This document shows, one piece after another, positions 15,750 through 24,787 of a stretch of 64,000 nucleotides of DNA. Source of the DNA: Paenibacillus borealis. Its GTDB lineage: Bacteria; Bacillota; Bacilli; Paenibacillales; Paenibacillaceae. The DNA lies in contig NZ_CP009285.1 of assembly GCF_000758665.1 (NCBI RefSeq), positions 3,720,001-3,784,000 on the forward strand, in the 5' to 3' direction. Positions within the stretch are counted from its first letter, which is position 1. The number at the start of each line of letters is the position of its first letter. Under the pieces are notes generated by a model, which was not told the DNA's origin, did not search any database, and worked only from the letters and a program-made list of their open reading frames with translations. The position numbers and the translations under genes were made by a program.

Positions 15750-16940
15750 TCAGTAGCTGTTCCGGATGGTTACGACCGGATTGATGTCCGCTTCATAGTC
15801 AACACCGCCGGTCTCGAAACCGAACAGCTGGAAGAACTCGCGTCTGTAGCCCTCCAGATCTGAATATTCATAGACATTGTCAGTGCTCAGTGTGGGCCAG
15901 ATTCGGTCAACTTCTGCCTGCACTGCGGGGCTCAACTCGTAGTCATCAATCCGGATACGCCCTTGTCCGTCGACTGGGGTTCCCTCCGGGTTGTACAGGA
16001 AGCCGGTATACAGCCGGTAGGCCTGCTCGATGCAGCCTTCGTGCAGTCCCTGTTCTTTCATAACCTTGTAGAGGACGGAGATGTAGAGCGGAACTACAGG
16101 GAGCGCCGAGCTGGACTGGGTCACCAGACCCTTGCTGACAGCTACATAGGCGCGGCCTCCGGCGGGCGATAATTGAGCATTTAGCTGCAGGGCTGTGGCT
16201 TCCAGATGATCCTTAGCACGGCCGATCGTACCATCACGGTAGACGGCCTGGGTCAGTTCTGAACCAATATAGGAGAAGGCGAGGGTGACCGCATCTTCTG
16301 CCAGGACACCGGAATCTCTTAGCGCTTCAATCCATAGCCGCCAGTCATCCCCGCCCATCACATGAACCGTGTCTTCGATCTCCTCTTCAGTCGCCGGTTC
16401 AAGCTGTACCGTGCTTAGTTCTCCGGTATGGAAGTTGACCGTTGTATTGGTATAGGTGCTGCCGATCGGCTTCAATGCAGACTGATGAACTGCTCCGGTC
16501 TCCGGGTCAGTTCTGCGTGCCGTGGCGACGCTGTAGATGACCAGATCAACCTGTCCGAGTTCACTGCGGATCAATTGAATAGTCCGTTCTTTCGTTTCAG
16601 CGGTAAAAGCGTCCCCGCATACACTGTAGGAGCGCAGACCGGCTGTATAAGCCATTTCCTCAAATGCTGCGGAATTATACCAGCCTGCCGATGCAGTACG
16701 CGTCTCGCTGGCTGTACTGGGCCGGTAGACGCCTACAGTGGCTGCTCCTGCACCGAATGCGGCTGCAACTCTGGCCGCGAGTCCATACCCTGTTGAGGCA
16801 CCGATGACCAGTACATTACGTGGACCGGTAAACTTACCTTGGGCTTGTACATAATTTACTTGCTCCTGTACCTGGTGTGCACAGCCGGCTGGGTGAGCAG
16901 TGGTGCAGATGAAACCGCGTGTTCTGGGTTTTATGATCAT
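15750..16940 (-). CDS. fabV: Enoyl-[acyl-carrier-protein] reductase FabV (NADH)
   Basis: A 396-aa FabV/TER-type reductase, last step of the fatty-acid elongation cycle. Features are the N-terminal MIIKPRTRGFICTTAHP, the nucleotide-binding VLVIGASTGYGLA at about residues 43-55, and the catalytic Y-x8-K segment YRDGTIGRAK. Length is normal for the family. FabV enzymes are typically insensitive to triclosan. Whether it is the only enoyl reductase of this genome cannot be told here. It is a single-gene unit, convergent with the sugar operon. Confidence 0.93.
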   Translation of the reverse strand: MIIKPRTRGFICTTAHPAGCAHQVQEQVNYVQAQGKFTGPRNVLVIGASTGYGLAARVAAAFGAGAATVGVYRPSTASETRTASAGWYNSAAFEEMAYTAGLRSYSVCGDAFTAETKERTIQLIRSELGQVDLVIYSVATARRTDPETGAVHQSALKPIGSTYTNTTVNFHTGELSTVQLEPATEEEIEDTVHVMGGDDWRLWIEALRDSGVLAEDAVTLAFSYIGSELTQAVYRDGTIGRAKDHLEATALQLNAQLSPAGGRAYVAVSKGLVTQSSSALPVVPLYISVLYKVMKEQGLHEGCIEQAYRLYTGFLYNPEGTPVDGQGRIRIDDYELSPAVQAEVDRIWPTLSTDNVYEYSDLEGYRREFFQLFGFETGGVDYEADINPVVTIRNSY

Positions 16941-16986
16941 TATAGTATTAACCTCGCTTTCATCGATGGTTGCTGGGATTGAAGAA

Positions 16987-17144
16987 TGGAGAGGAGTTGC
17001 CTGATTTGGAGTGAGTATTTTCTCATGGTGAACCTCTCAGGTGATCCTTATAATGAAGTGAAGAAACATCTGAGCTCCCAGATCAGGCTGTATGATTTCT
17101 ATATTGATCTAATTTACTTCATTGAATGTTATTCCCGCAAGTAA
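16987..17144 (+). pseudogene. Decayed remnant of an APH-family phosphotransferase
   Basis: The 39 codons from 17025 to 17144 encode a peptide ending RLYDFYIDLIYFIECYSRK before a stop. This is a clear counterpart of RLYDLYLDLIMVIECYSRQ in the kinase at 14693-15661. Upstream, the DNA around 16987-17024 still resembles the DWE and LEYYFRH codons of that kinase but with frameshifts. The N-terminal three quarters are gone. It is probably a duplicate or related kinase left after deletion; fabV now lies upstream on the opposite strand. Confidence 0.65.
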
Positions 17145-17210
17145 GACAGGGACGACGGGCAACAGAGAACATACCGGATGACAACGTACTTTGCAAAGGG
17201 GACGGATGGT

Positions 17211-17750
17211 ATGATGAACTGGCTTCAAATACATATGGACGTAACAAGCTTGCTCTGGCTGCTGCCTGTAGTCTTCATGTTTCATGATTTTGAAGAAATT
17301 CTTACCGTTGAGGCATGGGGGAACAAACACGGTCCAGCTATAACAGCGTCGCTTCCCCCGTCATTACAGAAGCGCTTTGCGCCTATGATGGGCATGACCA
17401 CCAGGAATTTTGCTATGGATGTGCTCTTCGTGTATATTCTGATAGTGGGGGTAACCTTCGCTGCGGTATTTTTAAAGTTCTATTGGCTCTACTTAGCCGT
17501 GCTCGCTGTGTTTCTGCTGCATGTCTTCACACATTTGGCACAAAGTATTGTTCTGAGGCTATATACCCCGGGTGTAGTGACAGCAGTGCTCGCAGCATTG
17601 CCGTACTCTATATATGCTTTTTACCGCCTGCTGTATGAGAATGTTGTGAGCGAAGCTGACATAGGGTGGTCGCTGCTGCTTATGCTGATCGTGGCACCGC
17701 CGCTCGTATGGGGATTGATGAAGAACAGGACAAGGTTTAATCGCGGCTGA
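17211..17750 (+). CDS. HXXEE-domain integral membrane protein
   Basis: 179 aa, mostly hydrophobic, with about five membrane segments. The motif FMFHDFEEI near residue 25 is the defining HxxEE signature, and a second conserved His lies in LHVFTHLAQS. The family has no known function; the conserved His and Glu residues inside membrane helices suggest metal binding. AAAGGGG lies upstream of the ATG at 17211. An in-frame ATG at 17178 has no ribosome-binding site. Confidence 0.75.
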   Translation: MMNWLQIHMDVTSLLWLLPVVFMFHDFEEILTVEAWGNKHGPAITASLPPSLQKRFAPMMGMTTRNFAMDVLFVYILIVGVTFAAVFLKFYWLYLAVLAVFLLHVFTHLAQSIVLRLYTPGVVTAVLAALPYSIYAFYRLLYENVVSEADIGWSLLLMLIVAPPLVWGLMKNRTRFNRG

Positions 17751-17788
17751 GAATGATGATTTATGACGGTGACGTTTTCAGAAAAATC

Positions 17789-17818
17789 TTGACGTGAACC
17801 CCTATATCTAGATAAAAT
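17789..17818 (+). promoter_or_regulatory. Promoter of the oppD-like gene
   Basis: TTGACG (17789-17794) and TAAAAT (17813-17818) separated by 18 bp, about 75 bp before the start codon. Confidence 0.6.
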
Positions 17819-17890
17819 AATAGTATTGCGTGTTTTTTGGCTACTGAGAATTGTTATCATAATTTGAAAAGAAGCAGAGAGGGTGACAGG

Positions 17891-18961
17891 ATGGAGCGCC
17901 TTTTAGAGGTAAAAGACCTAGCTATATCATTCAGAACACGCGGAGGAGAAGTCCAAGCAATCCGTGGTGTCAGCTTTCATGTAAATAAAGGGGAGACTCT
18001 GGCGATTGTAGGCGAATCCGGTTCCGGTAAGAGTGTAACCTCGCAAGCAGTCATGAAGCTGGTTCCTCAGCCTGCGGGCGAATATAAGCGTGGACAGATT
18101 CTGTTCGATGGACAAGATCTGATCGGCAAGAATGAGAAGCAAATGCAAAAAATCCGCGGTAAAGAAATCGGCATGATCTTCCAGGATCCGATGACCTCGC
18201 TGAATCCGATGATGAAAGTCGGCAGACAGATTACCGAAGTTCTGTTCAAGCACGAGAAAATTACCAAAGAAGCTGCTTACAAACGCGGCATTGAACTGCT
18301 TAATCTGGTGGGAATTCCTTCACCTGAACGCCGTTTCCAGCAGTACCCGCATGAGTTCAGCGGCGGGATGCGCCAACGTGTCGTAATCGCTATGGCACTT
18401 GCCGCTAACCCTAAGCTCCTGATTGCCGATGAGCCGACAACCGCGCTCGACGTAACCATTCAGGCACAGATCCTGGATCTGATGAAGGACCTGCAGAAGA
18501 AGATTGATACAGCGATCATTTTCATCACCCATGACCTTGGGGTTGTGGCGAGAATGGCAGACCGTGTAGCCGTTATGTACGCCGGACAAATCGTTGAAAT
18601 GGGTACTGCGGAAGAGATCTTCTATGATCCAAGACATCCGTATACCTGGGGCTTGCTGGCCTCCATGCCTAGCCTTGAGAGCAAGGGCTCCCTGCTCACA
18701 GCGATTCCGGGAACACCTCCCGATCTGATCAAGCCCCCTAAGGGTGATGCCTTCGCACTGCGCAGCACGTATGCGATGGCGATCGACATGGAGAAGGAAC
18801 CGCCAATGTATAAGGTTTCCGATACTCATCTTGTGAAGTCCTGGCTGATGCATCCGATGGCACCTGCGGTAGAACCGCCGGATGTCGTGAAGAAGCAGCG
18901 CCGCGTCTTGAGCAACGCCTATCCGGAGCCGGTACTCGTGCAGAACAGCAGCGAGTATTAA
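17891..18961 (+). CDS. oppD: Oligopeptide ABC transporter ATP-binding protein OppD, without neighbours
   Basis: A 356-aa peptide/nickel-type ATPase. It has Walker [12 protein letters not shown], signature [15 protein letters not shown], Walker [13 protein letters not shown] and an H-loop. The C-terminal oligopeptide domain ([12 protein letters not shown]) ends with [18 protein letters not shown], a tail like Bacillus OppD. The Cys residues seen in DppD-type tails are absent. Normally OppD works with OppF, two permeases and a binding protein, but none is adjacent. It has its own promoter and terminator, so it must serve permeases encoded elsewhere or be an isolated relic. The reading frame is intact. 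Confidence 0.88.
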   Translation: MERLLEVKDLAISFRTRGGEVQAIRGVSFHVNKGETLAIVGESGSGKSVTSQAVMKLVPQPAGEYKRGQILFDGQDLIGKNEKQMQKIRGKEIGMIFQDPMTSLNPMMKVGRQITEVLFKHEKITKEAAYKRGIELLNLVGIPSPERRFQQYPHEFSGGMRQRVVIAMALAANPKLLIADEPTTALDVTIQAQILDLMKDLQKKIDTAIIFITHDLGVVARMADRVAVMYAGQIVEMGTAEEIFYDPRHPYTWGLLASMPSLESKGSLLTAIPGTPPDLIKPPKGDAFALRSTYAMAIDMEKEPPMYKVSDTHLVKSWLMHPMAPAVEPPDVVKKQRRVLSNAYPEPVLVQNSSEY

Positions 18962-18992
18962 GAGCAGGGATACCGCACATACTAATAAGATT

Positions 18993-19025
18993 AGCGTCAG
19001 GCCGATTTCGGCTTGGCGCTTTTTT
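18993..19025 (+). terminator. Intrinsic terminator after oppD
   Basis: 11-bp stem AGCGTCAGGCC/GGCTTGGCGCT with two G-U pairs, 6-nt loop and TTTTTT. Confidence 0.85.
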
Positions 19026-19218
19026 GACGTTCAGGAAGCAATGAGTTTCTTTGATGGAGGATGAAGCTTAAGTCCCCGTAAAGAACATGTCGGGCTGATC
19101 TGCCTGACTTTAAGTTTATATAAACCTAAAATAATACAAATACATATAAATAAAAGTATTGACTAATTTGTACTTGCGCAGCAAAATGTAAGGGTATACA
19201 TAGGGAGGTTATTAGAAT

Positions 19219-20652
19219 ATGAGAACAAGAACACTAACCGCTTTGATATCCTTAGCGTTACTGTCTGCCTGCAGCGGCGGCAACTCGGCAAGCATACCCA
19301 AGTTTGAAAATGTATCTGTCCATGATCCTTCCGTGATCAAGGTTGAAGACACCTATTATGTATTTGGTTCGCATTTGGCATCGGCCAAATCCAAGGATCT
19401 GATGTCGTGGACACAGATTTCCTCCGGTGTTACCGATGACAACGTGCTTATTCCCAATGTAACGGAGGAACTCAGTGAGACTCTCAGCTGGGCACAATCG
19501 GATACCCTGTGGGCACCTGATGTGATTCAACTGGCGGACGGGAAGTTCTACATGTACTACGATGCCTGCCGGGGAGATTCCCCGCTGTCGGCACTCGGCA
19601 TCGCAGTCGCGGACAAGGTTGAAGGCCCTTATAAGAATAAAGGGATTATCCTTAAGTCGGGTATGGCCGGCACCGGGGATGACGGTGAGGTCTATGATGC
19701 TACGGAGAAGCCGAATGTAGTAGACCCTGATGTCTTTTATGATAAGGACGGCAAGCTGTGGATGGTCTATGGCTCGTATTCCGGAGGCATCTTCATTCTG
19801 GAGCTGGACCCGGCTACGGGATTTCCTCTGGCAGACCAAGGATACGGCAAGAAGCTGCTGGGGGCCAATCATGCCCGGATAGAAGGGCCGTACATGCTGT
19901 ACAGTCCGGAGACGGATTACTACTACTTGTTCCTTTCTTACGGAGGACTCGATGCGAACGGCGGTTATAATATCCGTGTGGCCCGTTCCAGGAACCCGGA
20001 TGGACCGTTTGAAGATTCTGAAGGCAAAGCCATGATTGACGCGCGGGGAACCGCTGGAGTTCTGTTTGATGATCCGGCATATGCCCCTTACGGGGTCAAG
20101 CTGATGGGGAATTATGAATTTGTAAATTCTGAGGAGGAGCCCTCTGCCAGCGGTGCAGGGTATGTCTCTCCCGGACATAATTCAGCATATTATGATGAGG
20201 AGAGCGGGCAGTATTATCTGATCTTCCACACCCGGTTCCCGTACCTTGGCGAGAAGCATGAAGTGCGGGTGCACCAGATGTTCATGAACGAAGCGGGCTG
20301 GCCGGTAGTGGCACCTCACCGCTACAGCGGGGAGAAGATCGGCAAGTACTCATCCAAGGACGTGACCGGCGAGTACAAATATGTGAATCACGGCAAGGAT
20401 ATCACGGCTGAGATTGTGGAGTCGGAGAACATTAAGCTGAACACAGACGGGACGATAAGCGGCACAGTAACAGGTACATGGATTCTGAGTGAGGGGCATA
20501 ATGCGAAGCTGACTATAAACGGGACGGAGTACAGCGGAGTGTTCCTGCGTGAATGGAATGAAGCCGCCGCCAGCAATGTGATGACATTCACGGCACTCTC
20601 GGCGGAAGGCATCTCAGTCTGGGGAAGCCAGGTTTCACCGGAGAACAAGTGA
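19219..20652 (+). CDS. abn2: GH43 arabinan endo-1,5-alpha-L-arabinanase, lipoprotein
   Basis: A 477-aa extracellular endo-arabinanase like Bacillus Abn2. The signal peptide ends in a lipobox (LLSACSG). The five-bladed GH43 propeller follows: general-base Asp in VHDPSVIK (about residue 36), pKa-modulating Asp in VDPDVFYD and acid Glu in RIEGPYML. A smaller C-terminal beta domain (about 370-477, EYKYVNHGKDITAEIV) matches the extra domain of Abn2. It would cut the arabinan backbone of pectin at the cell surface. No transport or arabinose genes are adjacent, and regulation is not evident beyond one AraR-like half-site (ATTTGTAC) near 19170. Confidence 0.9.
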   Translation: MRTRTLTALISLALLSACSGGNSASIPKFENVSVHDPSVIKVEDTYYVFGSHLASAKSKDLMSWTQISSGVTDDNVLIPNVTEELSETLSWAQSDTLWAPDVIQLADGKFYMYYDACRGDSPLSALGIAVADKVEGPYKNKGIILKSGMAGTGDDGEVYDATEKPNVVDPDVFYDKDGKLWMVYGSYSGGIFILELDPATGFPLADQGYGKKLLGANHARIEGPYMLYSPETDYYYLFLSYGGLDANGGYNIRVARSRNPDGPFEDSEGKAMIDARGTAGVLFDDPAYAPYGVKLMGNYEFVNSEEEPSASGAGYVSPGHNSAYYDEESGQYYLIFHTRFPYLGEKHEVRVHQMFMNEAGWPVVAPHRYSGEKIGKYSSKDVTGEYKYVNHGKDITAEIVESENIKLNTDGTISGTVTGTWILSEGHNAKLTINGTEYSGVFLREWNEAAASNVMTFTALSAEGISVWGSQVSPENK

Positions 20653-20718
20653 ATTTATCCCGGCCAAGGCTATTGTAAGCAGATATAAAGTATAGGGTTG
20701 ACCTGTTATACGAAACAA

Positions 20719-20762
20719 CGGCAGCAAAGGACGGAATAAGTCCTCGGCTGCCGCTGTTTTTA
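20719..20762. terminator. Intrinsic terminator, convergent genes
   Basis: Two-part stem CGGCAGC/GCTGCCG and AGGAC/GTCCT, followed by CTGTTTTTATT. It ends at the stop codon of the convergent permease gene. Confidence 0.85.
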
Positions 20763-21926
20763 TTCTGGTGAACTTTTTTTATTTCCGATTGCCAATTGAA
20801 CGATAACCTGAAGCACAATGATTCCAGCCAAGCCATAGAATGCTTGTACGAGGCTGCCCGTTGCATCGTAGTACCAGCCAATGGCTAGCGGGCCAAGCGC
20901 CCCGAGAATGTAGCCTCCGGATTGGGTCATTGCAGACCAGCTGCTGGCTTCCTCAGCATTGCTTGTTTCATCAATGGGCAGCATCAGTGCAATCGGGAAC
21001 AGGCCGCCTGCGCCGATACCGAGTGGAATCACTGCGAGCCAAGGGCTAATGGATAGGTTCAGCATCAGGACACCCGTCAGCTCCATTAACGCACAGCCGA
21101 CAAGCCAGAATACACGTCTTTGATAACGGTGTACTAGCATCGGAATGAACAACGTAGAGGGCAGCGATATCAATGTAAATAACGTTTGGATGTTGCCGGC
21201 CGTCTCTTGGCTATACCCCTGGCTCTGGATGGCTGGCGCAAGCCAGGCGGTTAACGAATAGAAGATCGCTGCCATCAGCCCGAAGAATAAGGTCAGCAGC
21301 CAGGCCCGCCTGCTCCTCACCGGAAGCGGTGTATGAAGTACACTCTTAGTTGCACCGGATTGCCGGTCTGTGTGCGCAGACCAGGCTAACCGCAACCAGA
21401 CCGGCAATGCGATGGCTGCGGGCAATGCCCATACAGCCAACGAGCCCCTCCATGATCCGCCCAGCGTATGCTGAAGCGGAACCGACAGTCCCACACTGAT
21501 ACTGGCTCCTGTCACCATCGCTGTCGAGTAGATCCCCACCATGGCCGCCACCCGGTCAGGGAAATACTGCTTAATGAAGCTGGACAACAGCGGCCCTGCC
21601 AGCGCAATCCCTACACCCGACAGAAACGAAGTGAACATCATCAGTGGAGTGGTACCCGCAAACCACCGTAATCCCGTACCCAGCCCGATGAGAATTAGCG
21701 CCAGAACAATGGCCCCTTCGTTTCCCCACTTTCTGCTTAATCTAACGGAGAACGGAGCAAATATGCCCATGCATAATACCGGAAGTGTAGTTAACAGACT
21801 GGCGGTAATCCCGCTTATACCCAGATCATATGTTATGGTGCTCATTAGAGGAGATATGGATGTAATGGGGGGCCGTAAGTTCACTGAAGCCAGGATAAGC
21901 GCTAAGACGATGTAAAAAAGTTTCAT
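20760..21926 (-). CDS. MFS transporter, CynX/NimT (cyanate permease-like) family
   Basis: A 388-aa, 12-helix transporter. The N-terminal signature VNLRPPITSISPLM with the conserved LRP motif is typical of the CynX/NimT branch. ATG 21926 is preferred because an upstream in-frame ATG overlaps GAGGAG, its Shine-Dalgarno. It is divergent from a LysR regulator 166 bp away, a frequent arrangement for this family. Substrates known in the family include cyanate and 2-nitroimidazole; none can be assigned here, and no cyanase gene is nearby. Confidence 0.88.
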   Translation of the reverse strand: MKLFYIVLALILASVNLRPPITSISPLMSTITYDLGISGITASLLTTLPVLCMGIFAPFSVRLSRKWGNEGAIVLALILIGLGTGLRWFAGTTPLMMFTSFLSGVGIALAGPLLSSFIKQYFPDRVAAMVGIYSTAMVTGASISVGLSVPLQHTLGGSWRGSLAVWALPAAIALPVWLRLAWSAHTDRQSGATKSVLHTPLPVRSRRAWLLTLFFGLMAAIFYSLTAWLAPAIQSQGYSQETAGNIQTLFTLISLPSTLFIPMLVHRYQRRVFWLVGCALMELTGVLMLNLSISPWLAVIPLGIGAGGLFPIALMLPIDETSNAEEASSWSAMTQSGGYILGALGPLAIGWYYDATGSLVQAFYGLAGIIVLQVIVQLAIGNKKSSPE

Positions 21927-22092
21927 TATGAATCTCCTCATGGTAGTAGTATCGTTGCATTCACCCGTGATCTTTTGTTGTTCAAAGAGCTCTGGGTTAT
22001 GCTCGATTAAGTATAGAATTATTAGAATGATTGAACAATACTATAGTTTCTATTAAAATGATTACTAAAACCAATGATAGGAGGCGGCTTAG

Positions 22093-22968
22093 ATGGAGAT
22101 TCGTCAGATGGAGAACTTTATTGCTGTGTGTGAGGAGCTTCATTTCACCCGGGCAGCTGAGAAACTCGGCATTTCTCAACCTACGCTGAGTCAACAAATA
22201 CGTGCGCTGGAGGATGAGCTCGGCGTTCCCTTATTTGACCGGGTTGGCAAAAAGATTGTGATGACCCAGGCAGGAAATCTGTATCTGGAGCACTGTGTGC
22301 AGATGATCCGGCATTTACAGAACACCCGGGATGCGTTAGCTGAATTCCGCAATGATCAACGGGGCCGGCTGGTCATCGGCGTTCTCCCTTCCGATCTGGA
22401 CTACCGGATGACTCCTCTGCTCGTGAATTTTCATACACAGTTTCCCAAGGTGCAGCTGAAGGTTGTCTCTTCGGTCTACGTCTTGAATCAGGTGCTGGAG
22501 AATGAAGTAGACATCGGCATTGACGTTACGTCTGCTCCTGATGACCGGCTTGTACGCATTTCTTTGTGCAGTGAAGAATATGTACTCGTCGTTTCCGAGA
22601 ATCATGATTGGGCGGAGCGAAGCTCGATAGGTATCCGGGAACTGCGTGATATCCAGACGGTGATGTTCCCCGAAGGATTTACAGGCAGAGAATTGGTGGA
22701 TAATTATTGCCGTAAATATGGATTCAGCTTAAATACGATCATGGAGACCAGCTCGGCAACCTCCATTATTAGCCTGGTTAAAGCCAACGTCGGAGGTACG
22801 GTGCTGCCTTATCCTTTGATCCAGGCGATGAATGAACCAACTCTGCGCTGCATTCGGATAACAGATGACCCGCCATACCGTCACTTTGAGATCATTCACC
22901 GGTCCGACCGTTTTCTGACTAAATCGGCTAAGGCATTTATTGAGAAAACTATTGCGTATTTCAATTGA
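22093..22968 (+). CDS. LysR-family transcriptional regulator
   Basis: A 291-aa LysR regulator. The N-terminal winged helix (MEIRQMENFIAVCEELHFTRAAEKLGIS, QPTLSQQIRALEDELG) is followed by the two-lobed effector domain. It is closest in feel to CynR/CysB-type members with short linkers. The start follows TAGGAGGCGG. It is divergent from the CynX-like permease and most likely controls it from the A/T-rich 166-bp spacer, which contains several T-N11-A possibilities. Confidence 0.9.
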   Translation: MEIRQMENFIAVCEELHFTRAAEKLGISQPTLSQQIRALEDELGVPLFDRVGKKIVMTQAGNLYLEHCVQMIRHLQNTRDALAEFRNDQRGRLVIGVLPSDLDYRMTPLLVNFHTQFPKVQLKVVSSVYVLNQVLENEVDIGIDVTSAPDDRLVRISLCSEEYVLVVSENHDWAERSSIGIRELRDIQTVMFPEGFTGRELVDNYCRKYGFSLNTIMETSSATSIISLVKANVGGTVLPYPLIQAMNEPTLRCIRITDDPPYRHFEIIHRSDRFLTKSAKAFIEKTIAYFN

Positions 22969-22998
22969 TTTGTATGCAGATCCTGATAGGGTAACTTC

Positions 22999-23234
22999 TT
23001 ATAAAATCATGCCCATAATACAACTTTTTCCTGATCCTAGCGGCCGAAATTCAAGATTGTTGTATAGAATGCAGGATTTCAGCGTTTTCAAGCGGCTTAG
23101 CCGGATTATTCTTGTATTTTATACAACAATCTTCTCGAACACCCGGTTACCCATGAATCAGAGTTGCAAAACGTACAACATTTATGCTTACAGGGCCTCC
23201 TAAGAAGCCTCCATTCTGTCGGTAATGAATTCAA
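22999..23234 (+). repeat. Dispersed intergenic repeat, intact copy A
   Basis: This 236-bp element fills most of the 409-bp gap between the LysR gene and fabF. It contains a perfect 13-bp inverted repeat, AAGATTGTTGTAT (23053-23065) and its complement (23121-23133), enclosing 55 nt. It also has outlying AATACAAC and CGTACAACATT words. Copies occur at 46480-46660 (opposite strand), at 50972-52824 (split by an IS) and as a fragment at 1021. A 31-bp block (23103-23133) is identical to 52693-52723. It has no reading frame and is probably a REP- or MITE-like element or structured RNA. Confidence 0.85.
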
Positions 23235-23377
23235 TGTAAGGAATTGACGTATTCGCCAGTCCCGCAGCGATTGACCGGTAACTTGTACGCCAAACAGCGG
23301 GCCTCCATCCGGAGATCCGCTGTTCAGGTAGTAACATTCTATTCCCACGCCACTGAATACCGTAAGCTTACCTTGAC

Positions 23378-24616
23378 TTACTCCTCATACCTGCGCAGCA
23401 CGATGACCGCATTATGTCCGCCGAAGCCGAAGGAGTTGGAGATCCCGGTCTTCAGGTCCGCTTGGCGGGCTTGGTTAGGGACATAGTCCAGGTCGCAGAA
23501 TTCGTCAGGCTGCTCCAGATTGATCGTCGGCGGAATCAGGCCTTCCTGAATGCTTTTGAGCAGAGCGATAGCTTCCAGGCCTCCGGCTGCTCCCAGAGCA
23601 TGTCCGGTCATTGACTTGTTCGCGGTTACCGGAATCCGGTAGGCGTCATCGCCGAACAGCTTCTTGATCGCCATCGTCTCAGAACGGTCTCCGACAATCG
23701 TACTGGTTGCGTGCGCACTGATTACATCCACATCCCCCGGAGTGATTCCGGCCTCTCTGAGGGCCAGCTTCATCGCCTGATAGGCACCTATGCCCTCAGG
23801 ATGAGTAGCTACCATGTGGTAAGCGTCGGAGCTGGCGCCATAGCCGGTTACTTCACCATAGATAACAGCATCCCGCTGCAGGGCATGGGTGAGGGACTCC
23901 AGGATGACAATTGCACCTCCCTCCCCGATGACAAAGCCGTCACGGTTCTGGTCAAAAGGCCGGCTGGCCTTCTGCGGCTCATCATTGCGGGTGGATAGAG
24001 CTGTGGCATTGCCGAAGCTGGCCAGGGCAATTTCGGTCACGGCTGCTTCAGCCCCGCCGGCGATAATCACATCGGCTCCCCCGTAACGGATCAGGCGGAA
24101 GGCTTCTCCGATGGCGGTGTTACCAATCGAGCAGGCAGTGACCGGCGATAGGGTCGGCCCTAAGGCTCCAAGCTTAATGCTGATCATTGCTGCCGCCATA
24201 TTGGAGATCAGCATCGGAATCAGGGTAGGACTTACCCGCTCCGGCCCGCGGGAACGCAGCACATCGCCCTGTTCCATCAGAGTCTGGATGCCGCCGACTC
24301 CGGAGCCTACATAGACTCCCAGGCGTTCGCGGTCGATCTTGTCCAGCTGCAGGCCCGAATGCGCCCAAGCCTCCTCGGCGGCAGCGAGGGCGAACTGGCT
24401 GAACCGGTCCATTCGCCGGGCTTCCTTGCGGCCGAATCTTGCATCTGGATCGAACTCCTGCACAGAGCCGGCAATTTTGGTCTTGAAGTGTGCTGTATCA
24501 AAAGTAGTAATCGGCGAAATCCCCGATTCACCTGCAGCCAAGCGGTTCCAGAACTGTTCTACGGTATTGCCGAGCGGCGAAATAACGCCCATCCCTGTGA
24601 TCACTACGCGTTCCAT
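23378..24616 (-). CDS. fabF: 3-oxoacyl-[acyl-carrier-protein] synthase II
   Basis: A 412-aa condensing enzyme of fatty-acid elongation. The Cys-His-His triad is complete: Cys in TACSIGNTAIGEA (about residue 163), His in SAHATSTIVGD (about 303) and His in SMTGHALGAAG (about 340). The ending NSFGFGGHNAVIVLRR is classic for KAS II. In Bacilli fabF usually follows fabH or acpP; here it stands alone, divergent from an MmyB-type regulator, so it may be a second paralogue. Confidence 0.93.
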   Translation of the reverse strand: MERVVITGMGVISPLGNTVEQFWNRLAAGESGISPITTFDTAHFKTKIAGSVQEFDPDARFGRKEARRMDRFSQFALAAAEEAWAHSGLQLDKIDRERLGVYVGSGVGGIQTLMEQGDVLRSRGPERVSPTLIPMLISNMAAAMISIKLGALGPTLSPVTACSIGNTAIGEAFRLIRYGGADVIIAGGAEAAVTEIALASFGNATALSTRNDEPQKASRPFDQNRDGFVIGEGGAIVILESLTHALQRDAVIYGEVTGYGASSDAYHMVATHPEGIGAYQAMKLALREAGITPGDVDVISAHATSTIVGDRSETMAIKKLFGDDAYRIPVTANKSMTGHALGAAGGLEAIALLKSIQEGLIPPTINLEQPDEFCDLDYVPNQARQADLKTGISNSFGFGGHNAVIVLRRYEE

Positions 24617-24787
24617 ACTCTAATCCTCCTATAAGTTATGTGAGCATAAATTTAAGTATTGTAAGCATAATCTGATGCTTTCTAGACCTATTGTTCCACT
24701 TAACTTATCCTATTACAAGTTGTAGTTTATACTGGTATAATTACTACCACACTAATAGGCAGACAAAGCGAAAGGCAGGGGCAAATA

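Noticed and set aside
19160..19180. AraR operator ahead of the arabinanase gene
   Set aside because: Only one half-site (ATTTGTAC) is present without its inverted partner, so it is mentioned but not annotated.
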